This document shows positions 44,275 to 55,229 of a stretch of DNA of 64,000 bases, in pieces. Below the pieces are notes generated by a model. That model ran no database searches and was not told the origin of the DNA. It worked only from the letters and a program-made list of their open reading frames with translations. Each line of letters opens with the position of its first letter. Positions within the stretch are counted from its first letter, which is position 1. Both the position numbers and the translations under genes were made by a program. This DNA comes from Amblyomma americanum (lineage: Eukaryota; Arthropoda; Arachnida; Ixodida; Ixodidae), in contig NC_135505.1 of the NCBI RefSeq assembly GCF_052857255.1, positions 64,227,649-64,291,648 of the forward strand. Reading direction: 5' to 3'.

Positions 44275-45013
44275 TGTAGGGTTCGGCGCCCTGTCGCATC
44301 TTTTTGTACATGTGTGGCGAATATTTCGCGAGAGGGTAGTGACCTAGGCTGCGCGTCCGGTTTTGTTTTATTTTGGTTTGCTTTGGTGCTAACCGTTAGA
44401 AGGGGACCGAAGCTTTTTTGGTTAGTCTCCCTATTCGTCCTTGCGGTTTCCTTCGCCGCTCCGGACGGCGGGGCTATCTGCCGGCCTCGACCTTGGACCC
44501 CTGTACCATTGGCGAAGGATTGCGAGACCACCTAGGGAGGAACTCGGCGGTTAGGGAAAACGCTGATATCAGTTCTGAGCTTTCCTATTCGTCAAAACTG
44601 ATGAGCCGCAGTTAGCAGTTTATTTTTACGTGTGGAAAGGGGCGCGGGCATCTTCGGGTTGTACCAGCGAAGGGAGCCGCGCACGTGTTTTTTGGTCTCT
44701 AGCTACTCCTTGCTGGCAGGCGCTCGGTCTGTCCGAGTGCGGTGGGAGTGACCGTTGAGAAGCTGGTGCAAGGCGCGCCAGTTTGACCGTTGGGACGCGG
44801 TGTCACTCGCCTCTGTGCAGGCGGTCGTCTAGGCCGGCCGCGGATAGTTGTAGCCGTATACTGACCTTTGTTTGTACCCATCTGTAGACAGCCTGTATAA
44901 AAGTTCGTTTTTCACTAAATCGCTTCGCCTGCAAGTCATATCATCGAGAAGCCTTCAAGCGGTGCATCCAGTTTCTGGAAATCACCGGACCAACACCACC
45001 GGCAAACCTATAC
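44275..45013 (+). repeat. 3' LTR
   Basis: 739 bp, begins TGTAGGGTTCGG. It differs from the 5' LTR at around 58 positions plus a few single-base gaps in a hand comparison (about 8%). Confidence 0.95.
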
Positions 45014-46071
45014 TACGCACATGGAGGGAACATTCGTGTTTTTCTGCTGGCCTCACACTACTATCTTTGTCAGTAAGCAGCAGCATAATGAACAAGAATG
45101 CCTGAGTGCTATGTGAGAGTTGCTGTCACTCACGTGAGGCCTTGTGGCGTCTTACGCACAATCGGTAGACGGAGTATGCGTCTCGAATGGTTACTGGCGA
45201 AGTTGGCGCCATTTAAATAATTGTGTGTACATATCACTACGAAGTTCCGCAAAATACGCTGTTTGTTTCGATTTTTTCCATAAAAGCCTGTTGACTCTGG
45301 TTCCATTTCCCTTTTAGAAGTAGAGCCGCGGAAAAATCTAAGATCTTTGGTAGTCATTTGCATAAGCTTGACTGTAGTCCGGTGCTCTCGCTGGTCTTTA
45401 TTCACGTTGTACTCGCTCTGCCCGAACCTCTGCTCTTGACAGGATTGTTGGGCTGCCGCATCGTTTTTTTACTGCATAATAAATGCTGTGCACCCCCCCC
45501 CCCCTTCTCTTTTGCACAAGCCGCGCATATCCTGTTGCCTGCCCATATTGAGTCTTTAATGCGATTAACCCTCAAACAGCAGCCTCTGCTGCATTGTCTG
45601 TGCTGCACGCTCTGAGTGACAGCCATTCCTGTCGTGTGGAAAGATTCTGCTGGCCAGCACATTTTCTTCGTGCCTCCACGTAAACTCCTTTCTTCTGTTC
45701 TCTGATGCATTTATTAAGACAACTGCAGTTACGCACTTTTGAGGCCCTTTATAATACCTTAATCAGCCATGCACCAAAAAATTGTCTCATAGATGAGCCA
45801 AGTATCCTACAGCCATTGCCGTTTTTATCTTGGACCTACAGCAGTAACGACGTCCATTACAGATGCGCCAGCTAAACTACAGAGGTTTTCAGCCAAAACC
45901 ACAAAGCAGCAGGATTTACTAAACCACACTAGGGGCATACAGAACGAATGTTTTATGCTCCGCAAAACTAAAAACATGTAAAAAACATGCACAAATCATT
46001 TCACCTATAATCCGCTTGGGAGTTACTGCGAGTGCTCACCCACCATTAAGCACAGGTGTGCGCGACTGCGT
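45014..46071. other. no gene recognised
   Basis: Poly-C run at 45493-45505. No supportable exon or repeat. Confidence 0.4.
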
Positions 46072-46875
46072 TTAGCATGGTGCGCGTACATACTCGTCTA
46101 GATCTCCCGAACAAATGCGCTGCACACGGTATGAGAACTCTCGTACTTGACAGCTTACCGCAAAGGTATTCCACCAGTTGGATCGAGCAGGCGCAGCTGC
46201 GCCACTACCCTCACGTGTCTCGTCCAGCTTCGTTGGCGCAAGCGCAAGGGTTTTCCCCGTTGCCGCAGCGTCAGCGCCCTCAGGTGCCTCCAACGGAGCT
46301 CCAGCTACTTGTGTGGCTGGTTTCAGGATCTTTCGCCCTACGGCAATCGGGACGGGCATCGAATCACCTGGTGGCGGTGGCATCAGCAAGAGGGGAGTAG
46401 TTGCTGGCAATAGCGGTCTGTAACTAATGCCTCCCGGCGAGGCCATTGTCGCAGCACGTGGAATCGGAGCAACTGCTCCCGATGCCACTTGGTCGTACAT
46501 TGGTCTCGTCGACATTCTAGCAGCTGGATGGGCGAATGGGACACTGGCCGACAGCGCATATTTGGCTGCGGACGTCCTCCGGCTGCTTCCTGGAGATCCG
46601 GTCGAACTGGCTCGCCGCAGTTGGGGCTGTGCCGCCAGCCTTTCGCCACCTTCTCTGGCGGTGGGATAACGCGGCAGAGTAAGCGCGGCAAGAGCTTGCA
46701 GGCCGGGCTGGCCCGCCGCAGCTCCTGGACTCCTAGCTTGGCTGAGGACAAGCGGCGGTCTAGAGACTATGGGAGCGCGATGAGGCAGCATATTTGTCGG
46801 CATACTCGAGGCGGGCTTCGTGCTAGGGTCACTCGGTGGGGAGGCGCCACTTGTCTCCCCTCGCGAGGCTCTCAT
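46072..46875 (-). CDS. Pro/Ala/Ser-rich protein or N-terminal exon, unknown
   Basis: An open frame of 267 residues on the minus strand, starting MRASRGETSGASPPSDPSTK. It is rich in Pro, Ala, Ser and Arg with no hydrophobic segment and no known domain. It might be the cytosolic N-terminal extension of a type II membrane protein (tick M13 and related genes often have such extensions), or a disordered protein. The GC content is much higher than in the flanks. Plus-strand frames here are also open, so openness alone is weak evidence. Confidence 0.4.
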   Translation of the reverse strand: MRASRGETSGASPPSDPSTKPASSMPTNMLPHRAPIVSRPPLVLSQARSPGAAAGQPGLQALAALTLPRYPTAREGGERLAAQPQLRRASSTGSPGSSRRTSAAKYALSASVPFAHPAARMSTRPMYDQVASGAVAPIPRAATMASPGGISYRPLLPATTPLLLMPPPPGDSMPVPIAVGRKILKPATQVAGAPLEAPEGADAAATGKTLALAPTKLDETREGSGAAAPARSNWWNTFAVSCQVREFSYRVQRICSGDLDEYVRAPC

Positions 46876-47744
46876 TGCCTCCTCGTTTTCGTTACTGCCG
46901 TACGCAACCAGAGACCAGACCGACCCTCTTGTTATGTTGGCTTGGCCTGCTAGTGTCCAAAAGCAAAATATAGATACTTGTAGAAATGCTACTTACGCTG
47001 AACTGAGTGTAAAATGTGCGCGTGAAATATTGAATCGTTAAACATTATTATGCCATCCCGAAAATGAATCTGCTCTTTGATACCCAGATAAGTTGTGATT
47101 GTTAACGCGCATCTCTTCTGCTCCGGTGAACGAAATCATGCGCAATCGACTTGTATACCAGACATTTCAGCGAGTGCTTTAGAAAATTCCTAAACACAAG
47201 GTGCTTGAGATAGACACTAAACCTATTCAGCAATATTCTTCCACCTTACGCTGATTTCATTTATATAGAAAATCAAATTAATAAGCGTTCACGAAGTCTT
47301 GTTGTTACTGTCAAAGACGAGTTCGCAGTCTTGGGGAAGATAATGATATAGTATTCTCTGCAACTAAAAAAAAGGTGCTCTAAAGCGCCAGAATATTTGG
47401 TGCTTTTTTTGCGTAAACAAATTGAGCACCAGAGTCGCGCAGAAACCTCGTCACAAAAGACTCACACTCTCGTGACGCGTTGCAAAATCTGTGCCGCCAA
47501 ATTCGAACTACGGCTCCATTATACTACCGTATACATTTTCTTTCCCTTTGTTTTTTTTTTCGGAAAAGAATTGAGAGACACTTAAGTTCCTCATTCAGGG
47601 GATAACCCGAGAGCTTTAATTGGTGCCGTCAGCGGTTCCTCTTCGCACTCTGAAATGAACCCTGTGCCCTCTTTCACAATCACAATCATTAGGTGAAAGA
47701 CCACACGAAAGCATAACTTTAATCATGTCATACGAAGCTTCCTG
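46876..47744. other. no gene recognised
   Basis: AT-rich, no supportable features. Confidence 0.4.
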
Positions 47745-47751
47745 CGTGGCG

Positions 47752-47815
47752 AAGCGTTAGGGTTTCTGACACCCAAGCTAAGGGTCAGGAGTTCGATTCC
47801 TGAAAAAATTGCCCC
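47752..47815 (+). repeat. tRNA-like fragment, left member of a facing pair
   Basis: GTGGCGAAGCGTTAGGGTTTC and GTCAGGAGTTCGATTCCTGA give A- and B-box-like blocks and a good T arm. It faces a second tRNA-like unit at 48152-48229 on the other strand. Confidence 0.5.
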
Positions 47816-47919
47816 ATTTTTCTTTTCAGCACAGTTGACTTGCATTATTTGCATGCATGTCCTAATGACGTTTCAGTGAAGTTGCAACCTCGTAATCTGC
47901 AATCTTCTGATGTTTTATT

Positions 47920-48230
47920 CACTCCGCCGCTGCGCTCAGAGTGTGCCGAAGCCGCCGAACGCATCGACGGTAAAGCGCAGTTGGAGTATAAAGGGTCTCG
48001 CTTTGGCCGATGTGACGTCACCGTGCAGCGTGCGCGTTACGCTGGAGCATGGACGCACCTTAACAGAGCCTGCGCTTAACCGCTTACCAACGTGGCGGCT
48101 TCTGTGGGAGCCACTGACACCCCCCGCACACTGCCTGAATAAAAATAATCCTGTGGCGAGGCTCGGAGTCGAACCAGGACTTTTGGCGTTAGAGGCGGAG
48201 ACGCTACCACTCCGTCACGACGGCTCAAGT
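47920..48230 (-). repeat. tRNA-like repeat unit with attached body
   Basis: The minus strand reads GAGCCGTCGTGACGGAGTGG, AGCGTCTCCGCCTCTAACGC, and B box GGTTCGACTCC (48152-48229), followed by GC-rich sequence containing TGACGTCA-type and GTGGCGGC blocks. The layout (pol III head, body) suggests a second tRNA-derived SINE family. There is no canonical tRNA fold. Confidence 0.45.
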
Positions 48231-48374
48231 GGCGACCATGAATACAGGCGCAACTAGTGCATGCACTCTTCCGATGCAGAAGTCGCCACGCTTTCGCTTC
48301 ATATGTCCTGGCCTAACAGAGTTAGGCCATCAGCAGTTTTTATGATATAAGTGAAACAGCGCAACCCCCAGGCC

Positions 48375-48890
48375 TAAGAAGAAAGCAGCGGAAAGGAGGA
48401 CACGAACAACACCGCTCTTAACTAACAACTGAGATTTATTTATCACGCTGTGCCTATAAACACATTTTGACACCAAGATAGAAACCGCCGCAACGAGCAT
48501 ATTCATGCGCCTTGATCCCTGCAAGACAACACAAGCTAAAATATGCAATTCAAGAGGCGAAATTCTTTTGTGGTAAAGATACCGATGGAGCACTTATAGA
48601 GGAATCACAGTACTTATTGATATTCGTAGCCTCGATTATTTCAAGACGCAGCTGATTTTTGTTCCTAGCAACAACTCTGCACTTTGTGAACCGTGGGATG
48701 CAATTGCAATAACGACAATGTATACTAAGGTTCCGGGAATCTGCATTATCAGCATTGTTACGGTGCTGCCTTAGCCTACCATTTAGGCATTGTCCTGTCT
48801 CCTCTCTTGTTAGGCCGTGGGCTTGCGCTGTTTCACGTATATCATGCATAACTAACTCGACTATCAGTTCGCGTTTTCTCCTTAATTCAG
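48375..48890 (-). mobile_element. Penelope-like element 3' end, GIY-YIG relic
   Basis: On the minus strand, TGQCLNGRLRQHRNNA, IHCRYCNCIPRFTKCRVVAR and LEIIEATNINKYCDSSISAP match the C-terminal half of the GIY-YIG endonuclease of one Penelope-like group (RLREH, HCxxCxC, EIIEA...CIS.PS). The downstream end reads AGTTAAGAGCGGTGTTGTTC then GTGTCCTCC, a familiar 3' end of such elements in ticks. The YIG half and the RT are missing. Confidence 0.7.
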
Positions 48891-49129
48891 TGTTTTAGGG
48901 GAATCCACCAAGGCGGAGATATTTGTAAAAAAGAAATTTGTCATTAGCTTCCGACTAAACGCATCCAAACGGCTACAAAGCCAGGCTAAGCAGCTTTTAC
49001 AGGAAATTCGTGGTTGAAGAAAAGTTTGCCTTCGTTCGGGGTTCGAGCCTCTCACAACCGCCTCACGAGATCACTCATTTACCAGCCTCTTTTTGTGAGC
49101 AAGTGCGCCGGTGAGGCGTGATTAGTGCC

Positions 49130-49720
49130 TTTGAGAGACAATGCAGAAGTACATGTCTAAAGTTAGCATGCACAAAACTAATGTTCTATAGTCTGGGAGG
49201 GAACAGCAGTTTGCAATAGGTAGCCAGGCGGTAGTGATCGGGGATCGCGACCATTAGAATTAAGTGACTAATAATAAGACGGGTGGAGCGCGTTGAAAAC
49301 TTGCTCTCATATCGTGACGGAAGTTCATCAGAACCGTTAAAGACCAAAACGCACTACAAATGCTTCGTTTACAGTACTCACCTAAGTGGTGGGAACGTAG
49401 AGAATAACGAAAAGGGTTGGAGTAAAATTTAGGAGAAGACAGCGATGGTCGAGCTTAGATAAGCAATTAGAGGCAGGAAGAGAGCAGAGTGGATTATGAG
49501 AGAAAGTATATGACATCCTACCTGAAAGCAAGAACGTGAAATATACATGGGCAAGTCATGTAGTGCAAAGGCCAGATGACTAATGGACGGTAAGTATAAG
49601 GGACTGGAGAAGAAAAGCATAGCAGCAGCGGCAGAAACTTGTGTGGGCGGATGAGAATAAGAAGTTTGCATTATTAGTTGAGAACCGTAATTCTCCAGCC
49701 GTCTAATGGCTTAGAGTGTA
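49130..49720 (+). mobile_element. RTE-type LINE fragment, heavily decayed
   Basis: GGGAACAGCAGTTTGCAATAGG parallels the AREQHFTMGSEV region of the copy at 12745 (GGGAACAGCATTTCACAATGGG). Downstream blocks (AGGAGAAGACAGCGATGG, GCAGAGTGGATTATGAGAGA, GCAAGTCATGTAGTGCAAAG) follow the RTE C-terminal order. No frame is open. Confidence 0.65.
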
Positions 49721-50733
49721 GGTACAGTCACATATCATTGGAGGATTGTAGCCTATGAAGCACACGGCATGACCCTGACCTTTCGAGCGTCAATAGCGAC
49801 TTCGTCCAATAGCATTACTGCGTACAGTTGGTCAAACGAAGTGTCAATTTAAACTTTTCCGAAAAGAGGTAGCGTGGCGTCATGGTAGGATTCCATCAGC
49901 TACTTTGTGCGGGGAGGGAGGGAGCCTGGAATTAGGCGCTGTGAAGTGTATGAAAAGGTGTACAGAGGCACCCAAACTTAGCTCCATCACTTTAGTGTCG
50001 GCGTAGAAGGAAGTTGACCTGGGGCGGAAGCAATCTCAAACAGTATAAAGAGCGGTGAGGGACGGCAGGTTGCACAAGCGTAGACCTTGACAGCTGCTCG
50101 TACGTTTCTTAGCACCTTGACCTCGAAGTCGGACACAGATGTCTTTGAACCACATGGTTTACAAGCAACTCGGAGTTCTTGAATAGGTCATTCTCTCGTC
50201 GTTTGGTGAATTTATGACTACATTTTATTCAAATGATCACCGAATCCTTTAGGGCAGAATGGCAGTCGTGAATGGCGGATCTTCCAGCCAGCCGTGAATC
50301 CTACTGTACGGCTTGAAACAGCGACTTGCATTCTGGGTGTCCAGAGGCGTGGATGTCATTGAAGGAGCGAACGCCACGATATTTACTGACGCCCCACGAA
50401 TGCGCTTGTCGACAGAGCAGCTGAAGCTCTATCCAACCCGACGTTATCTGTACCTTTCTCAAGCCTCCGAGCCACCTATCCCTCCTCACCACTTTTTTGC
50501 TGCGGTCACGAACGTCGGTAAAATAAATTTGGTGTATAAAAAAATGAAAAGCTGCCGGTGCAACAAAGCATCGCGGTTACTTTCGCGTCATTTCAATTCT
50601 GTTTTCCATTCCCATCAGGGAGCCCTTGCAGCGTTTGCCGACAGCATAATCACATTTTCAGTGGTGTAGGTCAGTGTTGCTTTATTAACTTTGGCTGTTG
50701 GCGGTCTAGTGATACATCACAAGTAGATGAAAA
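49721..50733. other. no gene recognised
   Basis: Open frames around 50313-50669 show no motif. Confidence 0.4.
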
Positions 50734-50965
50734 CCCGCCGCGGTGGCTGAGTGGTTATGGCGCTCGGCTGCTGGTCCAAAAGACGCGGTTTCGATACTGG
50801 CTGCGTGCGGTTGAATTTCGATGGAGGCGAAATTCTAGAGGCCCGCGTACAGTGTGATGTCCTTGCACGTTAAAGAACCCCAGGTGGTCGAAATTTTCGA
50901 AGCCCTTCACTACGGCGTCTCTCATAGCCTGAGTCGCTTTGGGACGTTAAACACCCATGAACCAA
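50734..50965 (+). mobile_element. Ruka-like SINE, short-tail form, full length
   Basis: CGCCGCGGTGGCTGAGTGGT to GACGTTAAACACCCATGAACC with the signature CGTCTCTCATAGCCTGAGTC. The 3' end carries a short AACCAAGAACC direct repeat. No clear target duplication. Confidence 0.92.
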
Positions 50966-53250
50966 GAACCAAGAACAAGTCGAAGAAATGGGCCCGCAGG
51001 GGAAGAATGTCGCATGCTACCTTTACAATACCTGCATGAATACACAGGCAACTTTGCTAAAGCGTTCAAATCAGATGAATCAGATCTGTTTGAACTTTGA
51101 ACAGGTGTGCAATCGTCTCAGTTTTAAACTGGTTGCCTTCATTACCAATGATGACATGTTTGCCTGGAAATACTATCGGTGCCGTCTCCAAAGTGTCTGC
51201 CAAATGGAATTCAAAGAAGTGCTGCTTCTTGTTCTTCAAATTATCATGGCTCAAATTGTGCCCGCTCCTTCGTTTCCTTAAGCAAGGATCGCTCTGGTTG
51301 ACAATGCCCACATAACATAATTGTCGTTCTGCATCCGCTTGCTGCATACAGGCTATAAATTCCTTAAATATGTTTATCCGTTCTTCCCTACCCAAGAACA
51401 CATTCAACTAGGTGAGGCTTGCTACAAAGAGTGCATGCTTTCCACGTCCAAGCGCACTCTTTCCTCTTGCGGTTGTCCACGATGCAAGAACTGGTAAAGA
51501 CGTGGCCACAAGGCCCGCGCAGTAATGATCGCTGAATGAATGAAGTTTCCTGGAAATCCGGACGTTCACTAAAGCCAAGTGTGGTTCAGTAGTAACCACG
51601 GAGTTGTGCAAAGCCGGGAAAGCCACACTGCTGAGGAACATACTTCAAAAAATCTGATAAGATAATATACCTTCCTGGCGTCATTGACAATGTTCTGTGG
51701 CCACATTTGTGTCCGCAGCTTCTAAGACCTGAGGCGCAGTGATGTTCTCATTTGGTTGAGCTTTCTCGCGCTCCACACCGAGCCTCCTTCACAGTCAAAA
51801 AAGGACACCAAATGGCACTACAGACAAGATTTAGCGAAGACCATAAAAACAGTGGCCAATACGTTGTTAGTCATGCATTGCGAAATCGTTCTCAACGCCT
51901 AATTGCAAAGAAGATTTTGACCTGGTAAAAAGGCGTTTTTCCTGCTCAGTCGAGACAAAAAAATAATACCACAATGACGTCACTGGAGAGACAAAAATTG
52001 CACTGTGAGACGGCGCAACACAGTGCTTCGCGAACGTGCCTGGCACTTTTCCTAACGGAATGTTCTTAATCGCAACGCCAAGCGTTGCTATCTACCGTTC
52101 CTGTGGCACGCGACTTTACTATGCGAACAGGGTGTCGAAAAACACGAGATAGTTGTGCGAATACAAGAGTGCCTCAGGAATCGCTGGTAAAAATTGTCGT
52201 TTTTCAAACCGAAACTCCAAAAAGGGTCCCCCTTGCTAAGTGCAGGAAATGGTTTAAAAATATACCATTAAGCTCCGTAGTTGCGGCGCTGGTGAGGTTG
52301 ACTGCTCCCCGCAGAATCCGCAGTGACCCGGCACTAATTCATGCGTGTACTTAGAGCGTCTACTGTTCAAGCACAGAGAACGAGCGCACGCAAGTGGGTA
52401 ACTTGTTTTGCTTCTGGGCTTCTGCGTTTGCATTTCTCTCACCGAGGAGGCACAAGGCGGCTCATATAGTGTTTGCGAATATCTTCAATATCGTCCGCAA
52501 GTGCGCCCGACGACAGTCATTTCGATTAATTTTTACCACACCCGGCAAAAACCCTTCAAGAATGTCACATGGCCGAGAAGAGATCGTCACACACCGCGAA
52601 ACGTTCGCTACTTGAGGTGCGTTGGAAGCAGATGCGACGTGAGCGTTCATACGCGGTTTGCGCAATCGCGATAGAGATATCTGCGCAGCATTTCGGAGAC
52701 GTAATCGGGCCTAAATTTCGCACCAGTTTCTGACAGTACCGCAGTAGGACTTCCAATTCCTAATGCGCCACCGAGCCTTTGAGTTCCTGCCGTCCGTACT
52801 CCATTCATTCCGAATGGGTGGTGCTGGAAGATATTCGTGCATTGACCCTTATCCACGTCACGTGCGGTAATTTGCCTAACTGCGCGGTAAGCAGGCGCGT
52901 GCACGGGTCGTCTGCTATTGAACTTCTTAAATGCTTATAATAACAGTACTGGTTCTCTGAGAAGACTCGAACATTGTCAGCGTTATTTTTTGACATACTC
53001 ATTATGTTAGGAATCATTGATGAGCAATGTTTTACAATTTTTCACATCGACACCCGAGTTGGTAGACGCGGCTTGCCATTTCAGTTTGTGCGTTCTTTTG
53101 CACCCAGTGGTTCACATATCTACCTTTAACCCCTTACATATTCTTCATTTCATGCCCAGTTCACTCCGCTCTGTAATTATTCTATTTCTTGATTTGCTTT
53201 CGTTTAATACAAGGGGCTTGTCTGTGCGAAAAGAAAAAAATCCTCTTAAC
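50966..53250. other. no gene recognised
   Basis: About 2.3 kb. A minus-strand frame at 51066-51407 and others look random; nothing is supported. Confidence 0.35.
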
Positions 53251-53279
53251 GGACACTTCCGAATTTCTGCTTCTTATTC

Positions 53280-53462
53280 TTGCTCCCGCTCACCCAAACA
53301 TCCCGAGAGGGCCGCTTCAGGCTGCGCGGTGGCCTGCAAGATATGGTTCGGAAACTTGGTGGAGCTCGCGACCGCCATTACTGCAACCCGGGCTGGGAGC
53401 GTCCATACAGGGCCCCACCTGCAGTTTACAACAACCTCAACCTCTCGTCACTGCAGGGTTGA
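53280..53462 (+). CDS. possible terminal exon, unknown
   Basis: A GC-rich segment in AT-rich surroundings; one frame reads REGRFRLRGGLQDMVRKLGG then RHYCNPGWERPYRAPPAVYN and stops at 53460. The composition is natural, but two other frames are also open. No family recognised. Confidence 0.25.
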   Translation: MLPLTQTSREGRFRLRGGLQDMVRKLGGARDRHYCNPGWERPYRAPPAVYNNLNLSSLQG

Positions 53463-54146
53463 TAATTATTGTTGTTCAGCTCATGAGCAAGATGCGCGCC
53501 CACACTGAAGTGTACTATGGCACAATGACACTTTTACTGCGTTTCTAGTACAGTCAAACTTTCCATAAAATTTGACAGTGTATTTGTGTATGTGTTTCTT
53601 CTTGTCCATGTGTGTTAGGCCTGTGGCCTGTAGCCTGTGCACTCCTCCGATCACCCATCCGGAAGTGCGCGCGCAACCGCTACTATAGCCCTCCAGAAGC
53701 AACTCCGCCCACCTTCACTCTACAGTAAACCTCCAGCCACTGCCAGCAACCCACCTGCATCATTCTGAAGGCTGCCCACCAACTAAAATCCACGATAACG
53801 CTCCAGTTGCACGGAAACGTCGAGCCGAAATCATCTTCAAAGACGCGATCGAGGGGGTTCAACCTAAAATGTAAATGTGCAACCAGTACTGCTTGAGTAA
53901 ATTTCTTTTATCGCATGTGTAATTCTCTGCGCATTTTTTGTACACCTGTAATAATTTTTCTTGTTTATCATGGCGACCGGTGCATTTTGTATGCAAATGA
54001 AATCTCGCGCGCTCATGGCACCTGCAACGAGCTGGCACGCGCAGAAGAAGAGTAAGAAGATCGTGCCTGGTCGCAGAACGCTTCACGCTCTCCTGCTGTG
54101 CTTCTTGCGTCCATTGTGCAAAGAAGAGCAACTCTCATTGATTGCC

Positions 54147-54514
54147 ATGGAGCCCATAGACCTCCCGGTCTCTCGACACCGCTTCTACACGGAGCAAGAG
54201 ACCGACAGCTGGCCCCAAAGAGAGCGGCCCAAGATCGAGTACTCCGAGCGACGCCAGCAGGCGCGGGACGAGGCACTCAGAGGGGACGCCGAACGCGAGT
54301 CCTCGCCTCCAGAGGATGCGTCGCACGCGGGTCGCTATCTACGCTACGCCTCGTTCGTGGTCAGCCTGGCCGCGGCCACATCGGCAACGCTGGTAGTCAC
54401 GCCCGTCGTGCTTTTGGGCCGCCTTAAAACCTGTCGGGACGGCTGCCTCACCCTGGACGAAGATCTCAGACGCTCCCTGGACACCAGCGTGCACCCGTGC
54501 GACGACTTCTACGG
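54147..54514 (+). CDS. M13 (neprilysin-like) metallopeptidase, first coding exon
   Basis: The first coding exon of a type II membrane metallopeptidase. ATG 54147 is chosen for its strong context (GCCATGG) over in-frame ATGs further up. Residues 1-65 are charged and cytosolic; about 68-92 form the membrane anchor (FVVSLAAATSATLVVTPVVL). The ectodomain then starts with CRDGCLTLDEDLRRSLDTSV and HPCDDFYG, the M13 signature 'CDDFY'. The exon ends in GG/GTAAGT at 54514 in phase 2, which matches the acceptor at 58116. M13 enzymes cleave short peptides at the cell surface with a zinc centre (HExxH and ExxxD), which lies in later exons not seen here. Tick genomes hold many M13 copies; orthology cannot be set from this fragment. 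Confidence 0.85.
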
Positions 54515-54744
54515 GTAAGTGTTCACGCTCTTTGTTAACGCGATTGCTTTAAGGCTCACGTCCTTCAGAATATCCGGTGCCGTAGCCGCAGGTGGTGGCA
54601 GCGTTGTGAGCAAAAAAGCGGGTGCCCCACCTTGCAGCTACCTGACGTGACCTTGTGACTTTTTGACAACGTTCCCATCCAACTATGAGCAATCTGCTCA
54701 ATGTGGCAGATGCAAGTAAAACTATTGATTTGTCGCAAGAGGTT

Positions 54745-54900
54745 CTTCGGGAAGAGCAACCAGGGTCCCAGAAGCCCAACCGGTGGCCATGTTATTAAGC
54801 TTCCGCCTTTCCCCGCGGTGGCGCATTGCTTCACTTCTGCGCCGGTAGTAGCATGTGGAGTCTCCGCAATCTATGAATGTAAAGTAGAGAACGACCAATT
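54745..54900 (+). repeat. unnamed dispersed repeat, copy 3
   Basis: GGGAAGAGCAACCAGGGTCC, CAGAAGCCCAACCGGTGGCC and CTATGAATGTAAAGTAGAGA align in order with the copy at 21555-21720. Confidence 0.5.
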
Positions 54901-55229
54901 TGGCGCGTATTCGTGCGTAGGGAAAACATACATAGGCAACTGAGAAGGAGTAGTTACGCGGGAGGGATTTTTAATCTTATAGCATTGTATTCCTAAGAGC
55001 AGGTTAATCGCTAAGTGACGATGAAATACAGAAAAAACTGCTCGCGTTTGCGAAGTGATACCAATAGGGCCACAAGCTGGCCAAGGGACGCATTAGAGCT
55101 ATTGTGTCATAACCCGTCTGCAGGAGCTTAAGTGTTCCCTTAAGATTTTTCAAATGGGAATCGCAGTAAATGGACAAAATGACATAGTTATAATATTTTA
55201 TTATTTGTGGCGCTAAAGTTACCACACGG

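Larger units (their letters stand above)
37035..45013 (+). mobile_element. Ty3/gypsy LTR retrotransposon with integrase upstream of RT (Gmr1-type order)
   Basis: Both LTRs, a primer-binding site, a polypurine tract and all the domains of gag and pol can be seen. The order is gag, protease, integrase, reverse transcriptase, RNase H. The RT and RNase H motifs are Ty3/gypsy in type, but the order is that of Ty1/copia. The integrase C-terminal domain and the RT N-terminal region are in one open frame (42229-43056), so the order is not a later rearrangement. The LTRs differ at roughly 8% of positions by hand count, and gag and pol have several stops and shifts: an old, inactive copy. A DNA transposon (39751-41180) is nested inside. 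No clear target duplication is visible at the outer ends. Confidence 0.9.

Noticed and set aside
37035..45013. Endogenous retrovirus with an envelope gene
   Set aside because: After RNase H only about 350 non-coding bases precede the polypurine tract; no envelope frame exists.
53017..53548. 163- and 119-residue overlapping frames
   Set aside because: Several frames are open at once over the same GC-rich part; only a weak candidate exon (53280-53462) was kept.
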